A DNA stretch of 16,041 nucleotides from an uncultured Clostridia bacterium (GTDB lineage Bacteria > Bacillota_A > Clostridia > Oscillospirales > Oscillospiraceae): positions 1 to 16,041 of the forward strand of contig CAMKAP010000018.1 in NCBI GenBank assembly GCA_946410505.1. The letters run 5' to 3'. The position numbers were made by a program, and so were the translations under genes. This document shows positions 1 through 6,093 of this stretch, piece by piece. The notes beneath the pieces were generated by a model. That model saw nothing but the letters and a program-made list of their open reading frames with translations. It was not told where the DNA came from and did not search any database. How positions within the stretch are numbered: position 1 is the stretch's first letter; the number at the start of each line of letters is the position of its first letter.

Positions 1-599
1 ACGCCACCCGCGCCTCCTACCAGGCCTTCTCCGAGGTAATCGAGCTGTGCATCGAGCTGATCCGCCAGTTCTACAGCCTGCCCCGGCAGTTCCGCATCAC
101 GGGAAGTCTCGGACACGACGACTTTGTGATGCTGGATAACCGCGCGCTGCTGCCCCGGGAACTGCCCGGCCTGGAGGCTCTGCACCAGCCTGTGTTCGAT
201 ATCAAGGTCTCCGCCCAGAAGCGCAGCGCCTACTCCCGACTGAGCCAGAACGAGCTGGCCATGGAGCTCTACCGCTTGGGGCTCTTTGAGCCCGGGCGCG
301 AACAGCAGGCCATGGGGCTGCTGGAACTGATGGAGTTTGACGGCAAGGAGCTTATGATGGGCAGACTCGCCGCCGGCATGGGCCTCCGCGAGAAGCTCAA
401 TGAGCTGCAGGACTACAAGGCGCTGGCCATTGCGCTGGCGAGACGCTTTCGACCCGACATGGCGGCAGGACTGACAGGCGGCTTGACAGACGCGCCGGCA
501 GCTTCAGCCGAACCGCCTTCGTCTTCTTCCCCGGAGGGGGAGACGGATCGGACGCAGCGGGCGCGGGCGGCGGCAGTTACCGCGGGGATCCCGGGATGA
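1..599 (+). CDS. phage portal protein, C-terminal part (5' end outside window)
   Basis: The reading frame is open from base 3 to the TGA at 597-599, so about 198 C-terminal residues are visible and the start lies off the left edge. The segment reading ELIRQFYSLPRQFRITG, then VFDIKVSAQKRSAYSRLSQNE and MEFDGKELMMGR, resembles the C-terminal clip and crown region of portal proteins from Clostridia phages that carry N4-gp56 capsids. Portals form the dodecameric ring at the capsid vertex through which DNA enters and leaves. The position directly upstream of protease, scaffold and capsid genes fits this. The last 40 or so residues are Ala/Pro/Ser rich and look poorly conserved. The stop overlaps the ATG of the next gene (ATGA, 596-599), which suggests translational coupling. 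Internal GTG/ATG codons near 126 are not real starts, because the family similarity continues upstream of them. Confidence 0.8.
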   Translation, partial: ATRASYQAFSEVIELCIELIRQFYSLPRQFRITGSLGHDDFVMLDNRALLPRELPGLEALHQPVFDIKVSAQKRSAYSRLSQNELAMELYRLGLFEPGREQQAMGLLELMEFDGKELMMGRLAAGMGLREKLNELQDYKALAIALARRFRPDMAAGLTGGLTDAPAASAEPPSSSSPEGETDRTQRARAAAVTAGIPG

Positions 600-1096
600 C
601 GGAGATCCGATATGATCCGAAGACGCCGGAGATCTGCTTCGAGGGCCACGCCGGAGCGGGCAGAGCCGGCGCCGATCCCGTATGCGCTGCGCTCAGCATT
701 CTGATGTACACACTGGCGTCAGAAGAAGCTCACTCCGCTCCGTTTCCCCGTGAAAACGGGAAAACTGCGCATCCGTTCCCTCCTTCTTCCTTTTCCCCGA
801 CAAAGCGAAACAGCTTTGCCGGGGACCCCGAAGAAGCTCACTCCGCTCCGTTTCCCCGTGAAAACGGGAAAACTGCGCATCCGTTCCCTCCTTCTTCCTT
901 TTCCCCGACAAAGCGAAACAGCTTTGCCGGGGGCCCCGAAGAAGCTCACTCCGCTTCTAAATTGTGTGTTGAAATGGCGGATGGATTCTGCCGAATTCGA
1001 GGCGGGGAACAGGCGGTGTATGAGGTGATCGTCGCAGGGCTGCGGCTGCTGGCGACAGAAAAACCGGAGCATGTGCATCTGGAGGTGAAGGGATGA
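596..1096 (+). CDS. Prp-type phage cysteine protease (DUF464/YsxB family) carrying an in-frame repeat insertion
   Basis: The N-terminus carries FEGHAGAG and DPVCAALS, the signature of the ribosomal-processing protease Prp. His18 and Cys30 are 12 residues apart, the same spacing as the catalytic His22/Cys34 pair of S. aureus Prp. The C-terminus (VIVAGLRLLATEKPEHVHLEV) matches the final helix and strand of the family. Between these halves lie about 78 residues encoded by 2.17 copies of a 108-bp repeat (722-955). Without them the protein would be about 88 residues, slightly below the usual length of roughly 105. Prp removes the N-terminal extension of ribosomal protein L27 in Firmicutes and is known to process capsid and scaffold proteins of phage 80alpha. 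The likely substrate here is the capsid protein two genes downstream. The start overlaps the portal stop, and the stop overlaps the next start (ATGA at both ends). The family call is firm. Whether the enlarged protein is still active cannot be told from sequence. Confidence 0.82.
   Translation: MTEIRYDPKTPEICFEGHAGAGRAGADPVCAALSILMYTLASEEAHSAPFPRENGKTAHPFPPSSFSPTKRNSFAGDPEEAHSAPFPRENGKTAHPFPPSSFSPTKRNSFAGGPEEAHSASKLCVEMADGFCRIRGGEQAVYEVIVAGLRLLATEKPEHVHLEVKG
722..955. repeat. 108-bp tandem palindromic repeat, 2.17 copies, inside the prp-like gene
   Basis: Copy 1 is 722-829, copy 2 is 830-937, and an 18-bp partial copy 3 is 938-955. The two full copies differ at a single base (A825 versus G933). 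The period is a multiple of three, so the gene stays in frame. Each unit holds two hairpins. In copy 1, 743-751 pairs with 756-763 around a GAAA tetraloop with one bulged C. Also in copy 1, 795-806 pairs with 813-824 with one mismatch and a GAAACA loop. At least two frames on each strand stay open across the array. No transposase is present. It looks like an in-frame dispersed palindromic element that later duplicated. Confidence 0.9.
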
Positions 1097-1749
1097 CACA
1101 GGATCTATTAAGCTGCCTGCAGGGGGAGACAAGCCCTGCGCCGCGTGACGGCAGGGATGCCAGACCCTCCGACCCGACCGCGCCGGGCCAGCTCCCCCTG
1201 CACAGGGGAGACGATAGGAGTGACGCCGGACTTGAAAACCCTGGGCCGCTTTGCGGCAGCGCCGCCGACACAGGGGAGGCAGAAGGAGATGCGGTTCAGA
1301 ACGGCATCGATGAGATGACTCTTCCGCCGCTTCGCAGCCCCTCCCCTAGCGCAGGGGAGGCAAATGGAAATCCGGGGCTTGACGCGCAGCGGCTGCGGGG
1401 GCATCTGGAGACCCTCTATGCCCAGGCGGCGCAGATAAAGGATTTTGATCTGCAAGCTGCACTGCGGGACCCGGCCTTCGTACGCCTCACAGCGCCGGGC
1501 GTGGGCGTGCCGGTGGCGGACGCCTGGTACGCGCTGCACCGCCGGGAGGAGGAGAGCAGATGCGCAGAGGAAAACCGCAGGCTGCTGGCAAACGCGATCG
1601 AGGCCGCAGCCCGCAGACCCAGAGAGGGCGGAGACGGCGCGGCGGCGCTGCTAGCCGCCGATTACCGCAGCCTCTCCCGCCAGGAGCAGCTGCGCGTAAA
1701 AAAACGCATACTCGAAGCCGGCGCCAGGGGAGAGAAGCTCTACCCCTGA
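1093..1749 (+). CDS. phage scaffold-like protein with repeat-derived N-terminus
   Basis: This 218-residue protein lies between the protease and major capsid genes, the usual place of a scaffolding protein. The conserved-looking part runs from about residue 96 to 200: a helical stretch, then KDFDLQAALRDPAFVRL, a GVGVPVADAWYALHR segment and a RRPREGG motif. These resemble the FDLQ...HK...RPxENG pattern I know from scaffold-like proteins of Clostridia phages. Scaffolds guide capsid assembly from inside the prohead and are then removed or cleaved. Residues 11-95 are Gly/Pro/Asp/Ala rich without a recognisable fold, and they coincide with a cluster of GGGGAG hairpins in the DNA (1120-1360), so they are probably repeat-derived. 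The start is the ATG of an ATGA overlap with the protease gene, with GGAGGTG as ribosome binding site at 1081-1087. No Prp-like cleavage motif is visible in it. The scaffold role is inferred from context plus weak similarity. Confidence 0.62.
   Translation: MTQDLLSCLQGETSPAPRDGRDARPSDPTAPGQLPLHRGDDRSDAGLENPGPLCGSAADTGEAEGDAVQNGIDEMTLPPLRSPSPSAGEANGNPGLDAQRLRGHLETLYAQAAQIKDFDLQAALRDPAFVRLTAPGVGVPVADAWYALHRREEESRCAEENRRLLANAIEAAARRPREGGDGAAALLAADYRSLSRQEQLRVKKRILEAGARGEKLYP
1120..1360. repeat. cluster of GGGGAG palindromic repeats inside the scaffold-like gene
   Basis: The core CAGGGG(G)AG recurs at 1120, 1203, 1271 and 1352, so the spacing is irregular (83, 68 and 81 bp). Several copies form hairpins: CTCCCC/GGGGAG at 1192-1210, a perfect GCCGC-TTT-GCGGC at 1245-1257, and a perfect 8-bp CCTCCCCT/AGGGGAGG stem at 1340-1360 with an AGCGC loop. 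The style recalls the CTCCCC...GGGGAG repeats I associate with Oscillospirales genomes, but I cannot confirm this without a search. The whole cluster is read through in frame. Confidence 0.7.
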
Positions 1750-1780
1750 GCCGCGGAGAGAAAAGAAAAGGAGAGAATCT

Positions 1781-2875
1781 ATGAACATCAATCTGCAGTA
1801 TTTTGCCGACGCGGGGACCCTGATCAACGGCACGGAAGCCTATGTGAATGCCGGAGGCGGCGAGCCGATCGCCTTCACCGACAGCAAAACCCTCAGCCCC
1901 GAGCTGAAGGCCTTCTACGACACGGAGCTGCTGGAAAACGCCCGCACCGAGCTCTTTTATGCCCAGTTCGCCAAGCGCCAGCCCCTGCCCGCCAACCACA
2001 AGGGCCAGGTCGAATGGCGCAAGTGGAACACCTTCGACCGCGCCGCCAAGCTCACCGAGGGTGTGATCCCCACGGGCCAGAAGTTCGGCGTGACCACCGT
2101 CACCGGCGCGGTGGATCAGTACGGCACCTATACCGCCATTACCGACAAGCTGGAGCTGCGGGCCTATGACGACGTGATCCTGGGCGCCACCGAGGAGATG
2201 GGCGCCTCCGCCGCCGAGACCCAGGAGAAGCTGATCCGCGACGCCCTCCTTCTGGGCACGAACGTGCTCTACTGCGACAACGTGAACCCTGCCACCGGCG
2301 AGGCCGTCAGCGGAAGCGGGACCGTCGCCACCCCCGCCTCCTGTGCCCAGATGGAGGCCTCTGCCTCCGCCCTGAGCATGCTGACGCCCGCCATGGTGAA
2401 CAAGGCCGTCACCATCATGAAGAAAAACCGCGTCCCCCGCATCAATGGCCGCTATTACGCGGTGATCCACCCCAGTGTGGCCCATGACCTGCGCTCCTGC
2501 GAGGGCTGGATCGAGGCCCATAAGTACGCCGCGCCCGAAGAACTCTTCAACGGCGAGATCGGTGAGCTGCACGGCGTTCGCTTTATCGAAAACGTCTTTG
2601 CTCCCGTGCTGGGCGGCAACGACTACAAGAACAAGGCCAACACCAAAACCTACGCCAGCTATTTCTTCGGCAAGGATGCCTTCGGCATCATCGACCCCGA
2701 GGGAGGCGCCCTGGAAATGATCATTCACGACAAGGGCGAAATCGGCGGGCCGCTGAACCAGTTCTCCACCATCGGCTACAAGTTCGAGACCAACGGCGCC
2801 ACGATCCTCTATCCCGAGCGCCTGCTGCGCGTGATGAGCTGCTCCAGCTTCTCCGCGACGGACGAGGAGAACTGA
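1781..2875 (+). CDS. N4-gp56 family major capsid protein
   Basis: This 364-residue protein would form the capsid shell. Recognisable N4-gp56 features are KAFYDTELLENARTELFYAQ near the N-terminus, the LPANHKGQVEWRKWNTF segment, the LTEGVIPTGQKF and VDQYGTYTAITDKLEL stretch, and ETQEKLIRDALLLGTN. The C-terminal part has VIHPSVAHDLRSCEGWIEAHKYA and a GIIDPEGGALEMI segment. The length is typical for the family. The start at 1781 follows a good AAAGGAGAG site. The extreme N-terminus, MNINLQYFADAG, closely resembles the start of Firmicutes L27 (LNLQFFA followed by the cut). This suggests processing after Ala9 by the Prp-type protease encoded at 596-1096. The family call is strong; the cleavage is inferred. 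Confidence 0.93.
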   Translation: MNINLQYFADAGTLINGTEAYVNAGGGEPIAFTDSKTLSPELKAFYDTELLENARTELFYAQFAKRQPLPANHKGQVEWRKWNTFDRAAKLTEGVIPTGQKFGVTTVTGAVDQYGTYTAITDKLELRAYDDVILGATEEMGASAAETQEKLIRDALLLGTNVLYCDNVNPATGEAVSGSGTVATPASCAQMEASASALSMLTPAMVNKAVTIMKKNRVPRINGRYYAVIHPSVAHDLRSCEGWIEAHKYAAPEELFNGEIGELHGVRFIENVFAPVLGGNDYKNKANTKTYASYFFGKDAFGIIDPEGGALEMIIHDKGEIGGPLNQFSTIGYKFETNGATILYPERLLRVMSCSSFSATDEEN

Positions 2876-2889
2876 GGAGGCGAGACGGC

Positions 2890-3102
2890 ATGAAAGAGGA
2901 ACGCATCGAAGTCTCCGTCCCCAGAGGGGCGGAACGCGAGGACCCCAATCTGTTCGTAGGCATCAACGGCATGAGCTATCTGCTGCCCAAAGGAAAGAAA
3001 TCCAGCGTGCCGCCTGAGGTAGCCTGGGAGATCGCGCGCGCGGAGAGAGCCCGCGACGCGCTGGATGTGACCATGGACAGCCTGCAGAGGATCCGCGCAT
3101 GA
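2890..3102 (+). CDS. small phage head-region protein, function unknown
   Basis: This 70-residue charged protein directly follows the capsid gene, with GAGGAGG about 10 bases before its ATG. Its middle reads NLFVGINGMSYLLPKGKKSSVPPEV, followed by a basic and acidic helix. This pattern (a short beta unit reading VGING.SYL.PKG, then a helical tail) recurs in small genes next to N4-gp56 capsid genes in other phages, but I know of no assigned function. It has no signal peptide or membrane segment. Its stop overlaps the next start (ATGA, 3099-3102), so it belongs to the head-assembly cluster. It could be a minor capsid or head-completion component, but that is a guess from position. Confidence 0.72.
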   Translation: MKEERIEVSVPRGAEREDPNLFVGINGMSYLLPKGKKSSVPPEVAWEIARAERARDALDVTMDSLQRIRA

Positions 3103-3473
3103 CCGCAGGCGAGCTGATCGCCGCGGCGGACAGCCTGCGGCCCAATCAGTACCCGGCGGAACAGAAGCTCCGGTGGCTGCATAGACTGGACGGGCAGATC
3201 CGCCGGGAGCTGCTGGAGACCCATGAAAAGCCTTCGGACAGAGAGATTCCGGCGGAAGGAGACGCCTATACCGAGCAGACGGAACTTCTGGTAGGCTTCC
3301 CCTATGACAGCGAGCTGTATACGGCTTACCTGTTCTGCCAGATCGATCTGCACAACGGGGAGATCAGCCGGTATCAGCAGAGCCTGGCGCTGCTGTCTGC
3401 AGCCTGGCGCCAGCTGGCCGACAGTATCAACCGGGACCGGCTGCCCCAAAAGGCCGCGGCCTGGAAACTGTAA
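3099..3473 (+). CDS. putative head-tail connector (adaptor) protein
   Basis: This 124-residue, mostly helical protein begins MTAGELIAAADSLRPNQYPAEQKLRWLHRLDGQI by composition and order. It contains a central GFPYDSELYTAYLFCQIDLHNGEI segment. Proteins with LRPNQY...KLRWL..LDGQI after N4-gp56 capsid genes are usually treated as gp6-like head-tail adaptors, which dock under the portal and begin the neck. The location after the capsid gene and before the large stopper/tail gene fits that role. Translation is probably coupled to the preceding gene through the 4-bp overlap. It lacks a clear ribosome binding site beyond AGAGGA. The adaptor role is an inference from similarity of layout and motif, not from a defined domain I can prove. 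Confidence 0.62.
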   Translation: MTAGELIAAADSLRPNQYPAEQKLRWLHRLDGQIRRELLETHEKPSDREIPAEGDAYTEQTELLVGFPYDSELYTAYLFCQIDLHNGEISRYQQSLALLSAAWRQLADSINRDRLPQKAAAWKL

Positions 3474-3488
3474 TCTGTTAGAATTCTG

Positions 3489-3518
3489 CCCCTGCCTCTC
3501 CGCGGAGGGAGGCAGGGG
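3489..3518. repeat. perfect 10-bp stem inverted repeat upstream of the stopper/tail gene
   Basis: CCCCTGCCTC at 3489-3498 is perfectly complementary to 3509-3518. The 10-base loop holds a TCCGCGGA palindrome. No T tract follows, so it is not a normal intrinsic terminator. It ends two bases before the AGGAGCGG ribosome binding site of the gene at 3532. It may be another copy of a palindromic repeat or an RNA processing or stability element. Confidence 0.75.
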
Positions 3519-3531
3519 GAAGGAGCGGAGC

Positions 3532-5283
3532 ATGCTTTTTCCCAATTTGCGCCCGTCGAAGCAGAGACGTGTCATCACCGACGTCTTCACGGGCTATGAC
3601 AACAGGCCCCGCGTGGCCGACGGAGCCTTCAGCGATACCTGGAACCTTTCCTCCCGGCAGTACCCGCTGCTCTGTACGCGCAGGCGCCGGGGTAGCCTCG
3701 GCACCATGGAGGCTCCGGGCGGCCTCCTGGGCAAGGACGCCCTCTGCCGGGTGGAACAGGGAACGCTCTATGTAAATGATCTGGCAACGCCCGTGACCGG
3801 GCTGAGCCCGGGGGCCAAACAGCTGGTGAGCATGGGCGCCTATGTGCTCATTTTCCCGGATAAAGTCTACTACAACACCGAGGACCCGGCAGACTTCGGC
3901 GCCATGGAAGCGGACCTGACACTGGAGGGGGAGATCGTCTACAGCCTCTGCGATTCCGAGGGCAAGACCCTCGGCGATCCTCTCACCGGGGAGACAGAAC
4001 CGGAGACACCGGCCAATGCCGCTCTCTGGCTGGATTCCTCCGGCTCAAGCGCCGTGCTGCGCCAATATTCCGCGGCGCAGGGCTGCTGGGTGGAGCTCAC
4101 AAGCGTCTACACCCGGCTGCGCTTTCCCAGCCTCGGCCGCGTGCCCGCGCTCTTTCACCGCTATGACGGCGTGGAGTTGTGCGGCGCGGCAGCGGAGAAC
4201 CTCAACGGCGAGAAGATCCTCTATGCTGTTGGCGGCGGTGAAACCGAGAACGATTATATCGTGATCGCGGGGCTCATCGAGCATGAATTGACCTGTGAGG
4301 GAAGTATCCGCCTTCGCAGGCGCCTGCCGGATATGGACTATGTCTGCGAGGCGCAGAACAGGCTCTGGGGCTGCCGCTACGGAAACAACGGAGAGAAGAA
4401 CATCAACGAGATCTACGCCTCCGCCCTGGGCGATTTCAAAAACTTCCGGCAGTATCTGGGCTTGAGCACCGATTCCTGGACGGCCTCAGTGGGCTCGGAC
4501 GGACAGTGGACCGGCGCGGTCAACTATCTGGGACACCCCACGTTTTTCAAGGAAAACCGCATACATCAGGTGACCGTTTCGTCTGTCGGCGCCCACAGGC
4601 TGGAGGAGACGGTTTGCCGCGGCGTGCAGAAGGGCAGTGCCGGGAGCCTGCAGGTGGTGGGCGAGAGCCTGTATTATAAGAGCGCCGGGGCCGTGTGCGT
4701 ATGGCAGGGCGGCTTTCCCCAGCCGATCAGCGCGGCGCTGGGCGAGAAGACCTATGACAGCGCCGTGGGCGGCGGGATCGACGGACTTTACTACCTCTCC
4801 ATGCGCGAGACGGCCAGCGGAGACTGGAGCTTCTTCTGCTACGACACGGAGCGGGGGATCTGGTATCGGGAGGACGATTTGCATGCGCTGTGCTTTGCCG
4901 CGGCCGGCGGAGAGCTCTATACCGTCAACGCGGACACCGGCGAGCTGCTGGCACTCCGTGGAAGCGTGGGGACCCCGGAGGCATCTCTATCCTGGCGCGC
5001 GGAGACCGGGCTTCTGGATTATCAGACGCCGGACCGAAAATACCTCTCCCGCTACACGCTGACGCTGCGCATGGCAGCGGGCTCCCGGCTGCGGCTCTGG
5101 CTGCGCTACGATTCCGAGGGAGACTGGGAAAAGAACGGTGAAGTGGAGCTCGTCGGCAACGGGACGGCGGTGATCCCCGTCCGCCCCCGGCGCTGCGACC
5201 ATCTGCAGATGCGCATCGAGGGTGAGGGCGAGTGCAAAATCTGCGCCCTGACGCGTATTCTGGAGACGGGCGGCGATCTGTAA
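3532..5283 (+). CDS. large beta-rich phage stopper/tail protein
   Basis: The protein has 583 residues from the ATG at 3532. That start has AAGGAGCGG just upstream and comes after the inverted repeat at 3489-3518. An in-frame ATG at 3304 is ignored because it lies inside the previous gene. The N-terminus (ITDVFTGYDNRPRVADGAFSDTWNLSSRQYPLL) is typical of a protein found after the connector genes of N4-gp56 phages. The body is a series of short beta strands (LYVNDL, LVSMGAYVLIFPDKVYYN, EIVYSLCDSEG, KILYAVGG), which suggests a beta-propeller or beta-sandwich tail or gate protein, functionally comparable to P22 gp10-type stabilisers. No membrane segment is seen. It would plug or extend the portal after packaging. 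The structural assignment rests on position and strand pattern, so the exact role is uncertain. Confidence 0.7.
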   Translation: MLFPNLRPSKQRRVITDVFTGYDNRPRVADGAFSDTWNLSSRQYPLLCTRRRRGSLGTMEAPGGLLGKDALCRVEQGTLYVNDLATPVTGLSPGAKQLVSMGAYVLIFPDKVYYNTEDPADFGAMEADLTLEGEIVYSLCDSEGKTLGDPLTGETEPETPANAALWLDSSGSSAVLRQYSAAQGCWVELTSVYTRLRFPSLGRVPALFHRYDGVELCGAAAENLNGEKILYAVGGGETENDYIVIAGLIEHELTCEGSIRLRRRLPDMDYVCEAQNRLWGCRYGNNGEKNINEIYASALGDFKNFRQYLGLSTDSWTASVGSDGQWTGAVNYLGHPTFFKENRIHQVTVSSVGAHRLEETVCRGVQKGSAGSLQVVGESLYYKSAGAVCVWQGGFPQPISAALGEKTYDSAVGGGIDGLYYLSMRETASGDWSFFCYDTERGIWYREDDLHALCFAAAGGELYTVNADTGELLALRGSVGTPEASLSWRAETGLLDYQTPDRKYLSRYTLTLRMAAGSRLRLWLRYDSEGDWEKNGEVELVGNGTAVIPVRPRRCDHLQMRIEGEGECKICALTRILETGGDL

Positions 5284-5313
5284 GCGAACAGGGCGGCGGA
5301 GAAAGGAGAGACC

Positions 5314-6093
5314 ATGTACGAATATCCACCGATCCTGACGGGGAGTACCCAGCAGCAGCTGGGCGCGCTGCGGGACTACCTGGTGCGCATGGCGAGAAGC
5401 CTGGAGGCGGCGGAGCAGGCGCAGGCGGAGCCGAAGAGAACGACAGCGAGCGGCTCGGATACAGAGGCACGGGAGCAGAAGGAGCAGGAGGACAGGCTCG
5501 CCGCCATCCGCCGGAACGCGGCAAATCTGAAGGCGCTGATCGTCAAAACTGCCGATCAGGCCGATACCATCGCCGTGGATCTCGGCGCGACACGGCAGGA
5601 GATGGAGAGCTATTATCTGGCCAAGTCTGACTTCGGCGAGTATATGGAGCAGGCAAAAGCCGATTTCTCAACTACCGCGCGAGGTGTTGTGGAGAGCTAC
5701 GATTTTGCCTCGCTGATCGAGGCGGTCAGCGGGCGAACGGAAGAACTGGACACGTACCTGACTTCGATCCAGGGCGAGATCCGGCGCGGCATCGTCACGG
5801 ACCCGGGCACAGGGGAGACTGCCTTTGGCATCGCCATTTCGGAAAACCTGCAGTTTACCGGCGCGGTGCATGAGCAGGACGGCCTGCAATACTATGAATT
5901 GTCTCCCGGCCAGACGCTCGGTCTCTACACCAGCACCGGCTGGCAGTTCTGGGTCAACGGCTCCAAACGCGGCTGGTTCGATTCCGGCGACGGCTCCCTG
6001 CATGTGATCAGCGAGGTCGTGGAGGACCGGATGCAGATCGGCGCGGGATGGGTCATCACAACAGCCGGCGGCTGGGGAATCAGGAGGGTGTAA
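5314..6093 (+). CDS. phage minor tail protein with N-terminal coiled coil
   Basis: The protein has 259 residues, with a clear AAAGGAGAG site before the ATG. Residues 1-20 (YEYPPILTGSTQQQLGALRDYLVR) match the start of a common minor structural protein in Clostridia phages. Residues about 20-130 are Ala/Gln/Glu/Arg rich with heptad-like spacing, predicting a trimeric coiled coil. Residues about 155-259 are beta rich and end GDGSLHVISEVVEDRMQIGAGWVITTAGGWGIRRV. This organisation (anchor, coiled coil, beta tip) fits a tail spike or fibre adaptor that joins the tail to the fibre encoded next. Its TAA overlaps the following ATG by one base (TAATG), pointing to coupled translation. Confidence 0.65.
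   Translation: MYEYPPILTGSTQQQLGALRDYLVRMARSLEAAEQAQAEPKRTTASGSDTEAREQKEQEDRLAAIRRNAANLKALIVKTADQADTIAVDLGATRQEMESYYLAKSDFGEYMEQAKADFSTTARGVVESYDFASLIEAVSGRTEELDTYLTSIQGEIRRGIVTDPGTGETAFGIAISENLQFTGAVHEQDGLQYYELSPGQTLGLYTSTGWQFWVNGSKRGWFDSGDGSLHVISEVVEDRMQIGAGWVITTAGGWGIRRV

Noticed and set aside
526..542. TTCCCC...GGGGGA hairpin near the portal C-terminus as a third gene-internal repeat
   Set aside because: The stem is only five or six base pairs, with no second copy close by. It is too weak to call, although the low-complexity portal tail is suggestive.
722..955. CRISPR array
   Set aside because: There are only two full units, the 108-bp units are contiguous with no variable spacers, and the region is coding.
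1487..2728. Long minus-strand open frame (413 codons) opposite the capsid gene
   Set aside because: It mirrors the codon pattern of the capsid gene on the other strand, has no family resemblance, and crosses the scaffold-capsid boundary. It is a GC-rich shadow.
3304..3531. Upstream in-frame extension of the stopper/tail gene from ATG 3304
   Set aside because: It lies almost entirely inside the connector gene and crosses the inverted repeat. ATG 3532 has a proper ribosome binding site and begins the family-like sequence.
6048..6092. Earlier start for the fibre gene at ATG 6048
   Set aside because: It is inside the minor tail gene without a ribosome binding site, whereas ATG 6093 has AGGAGGG.
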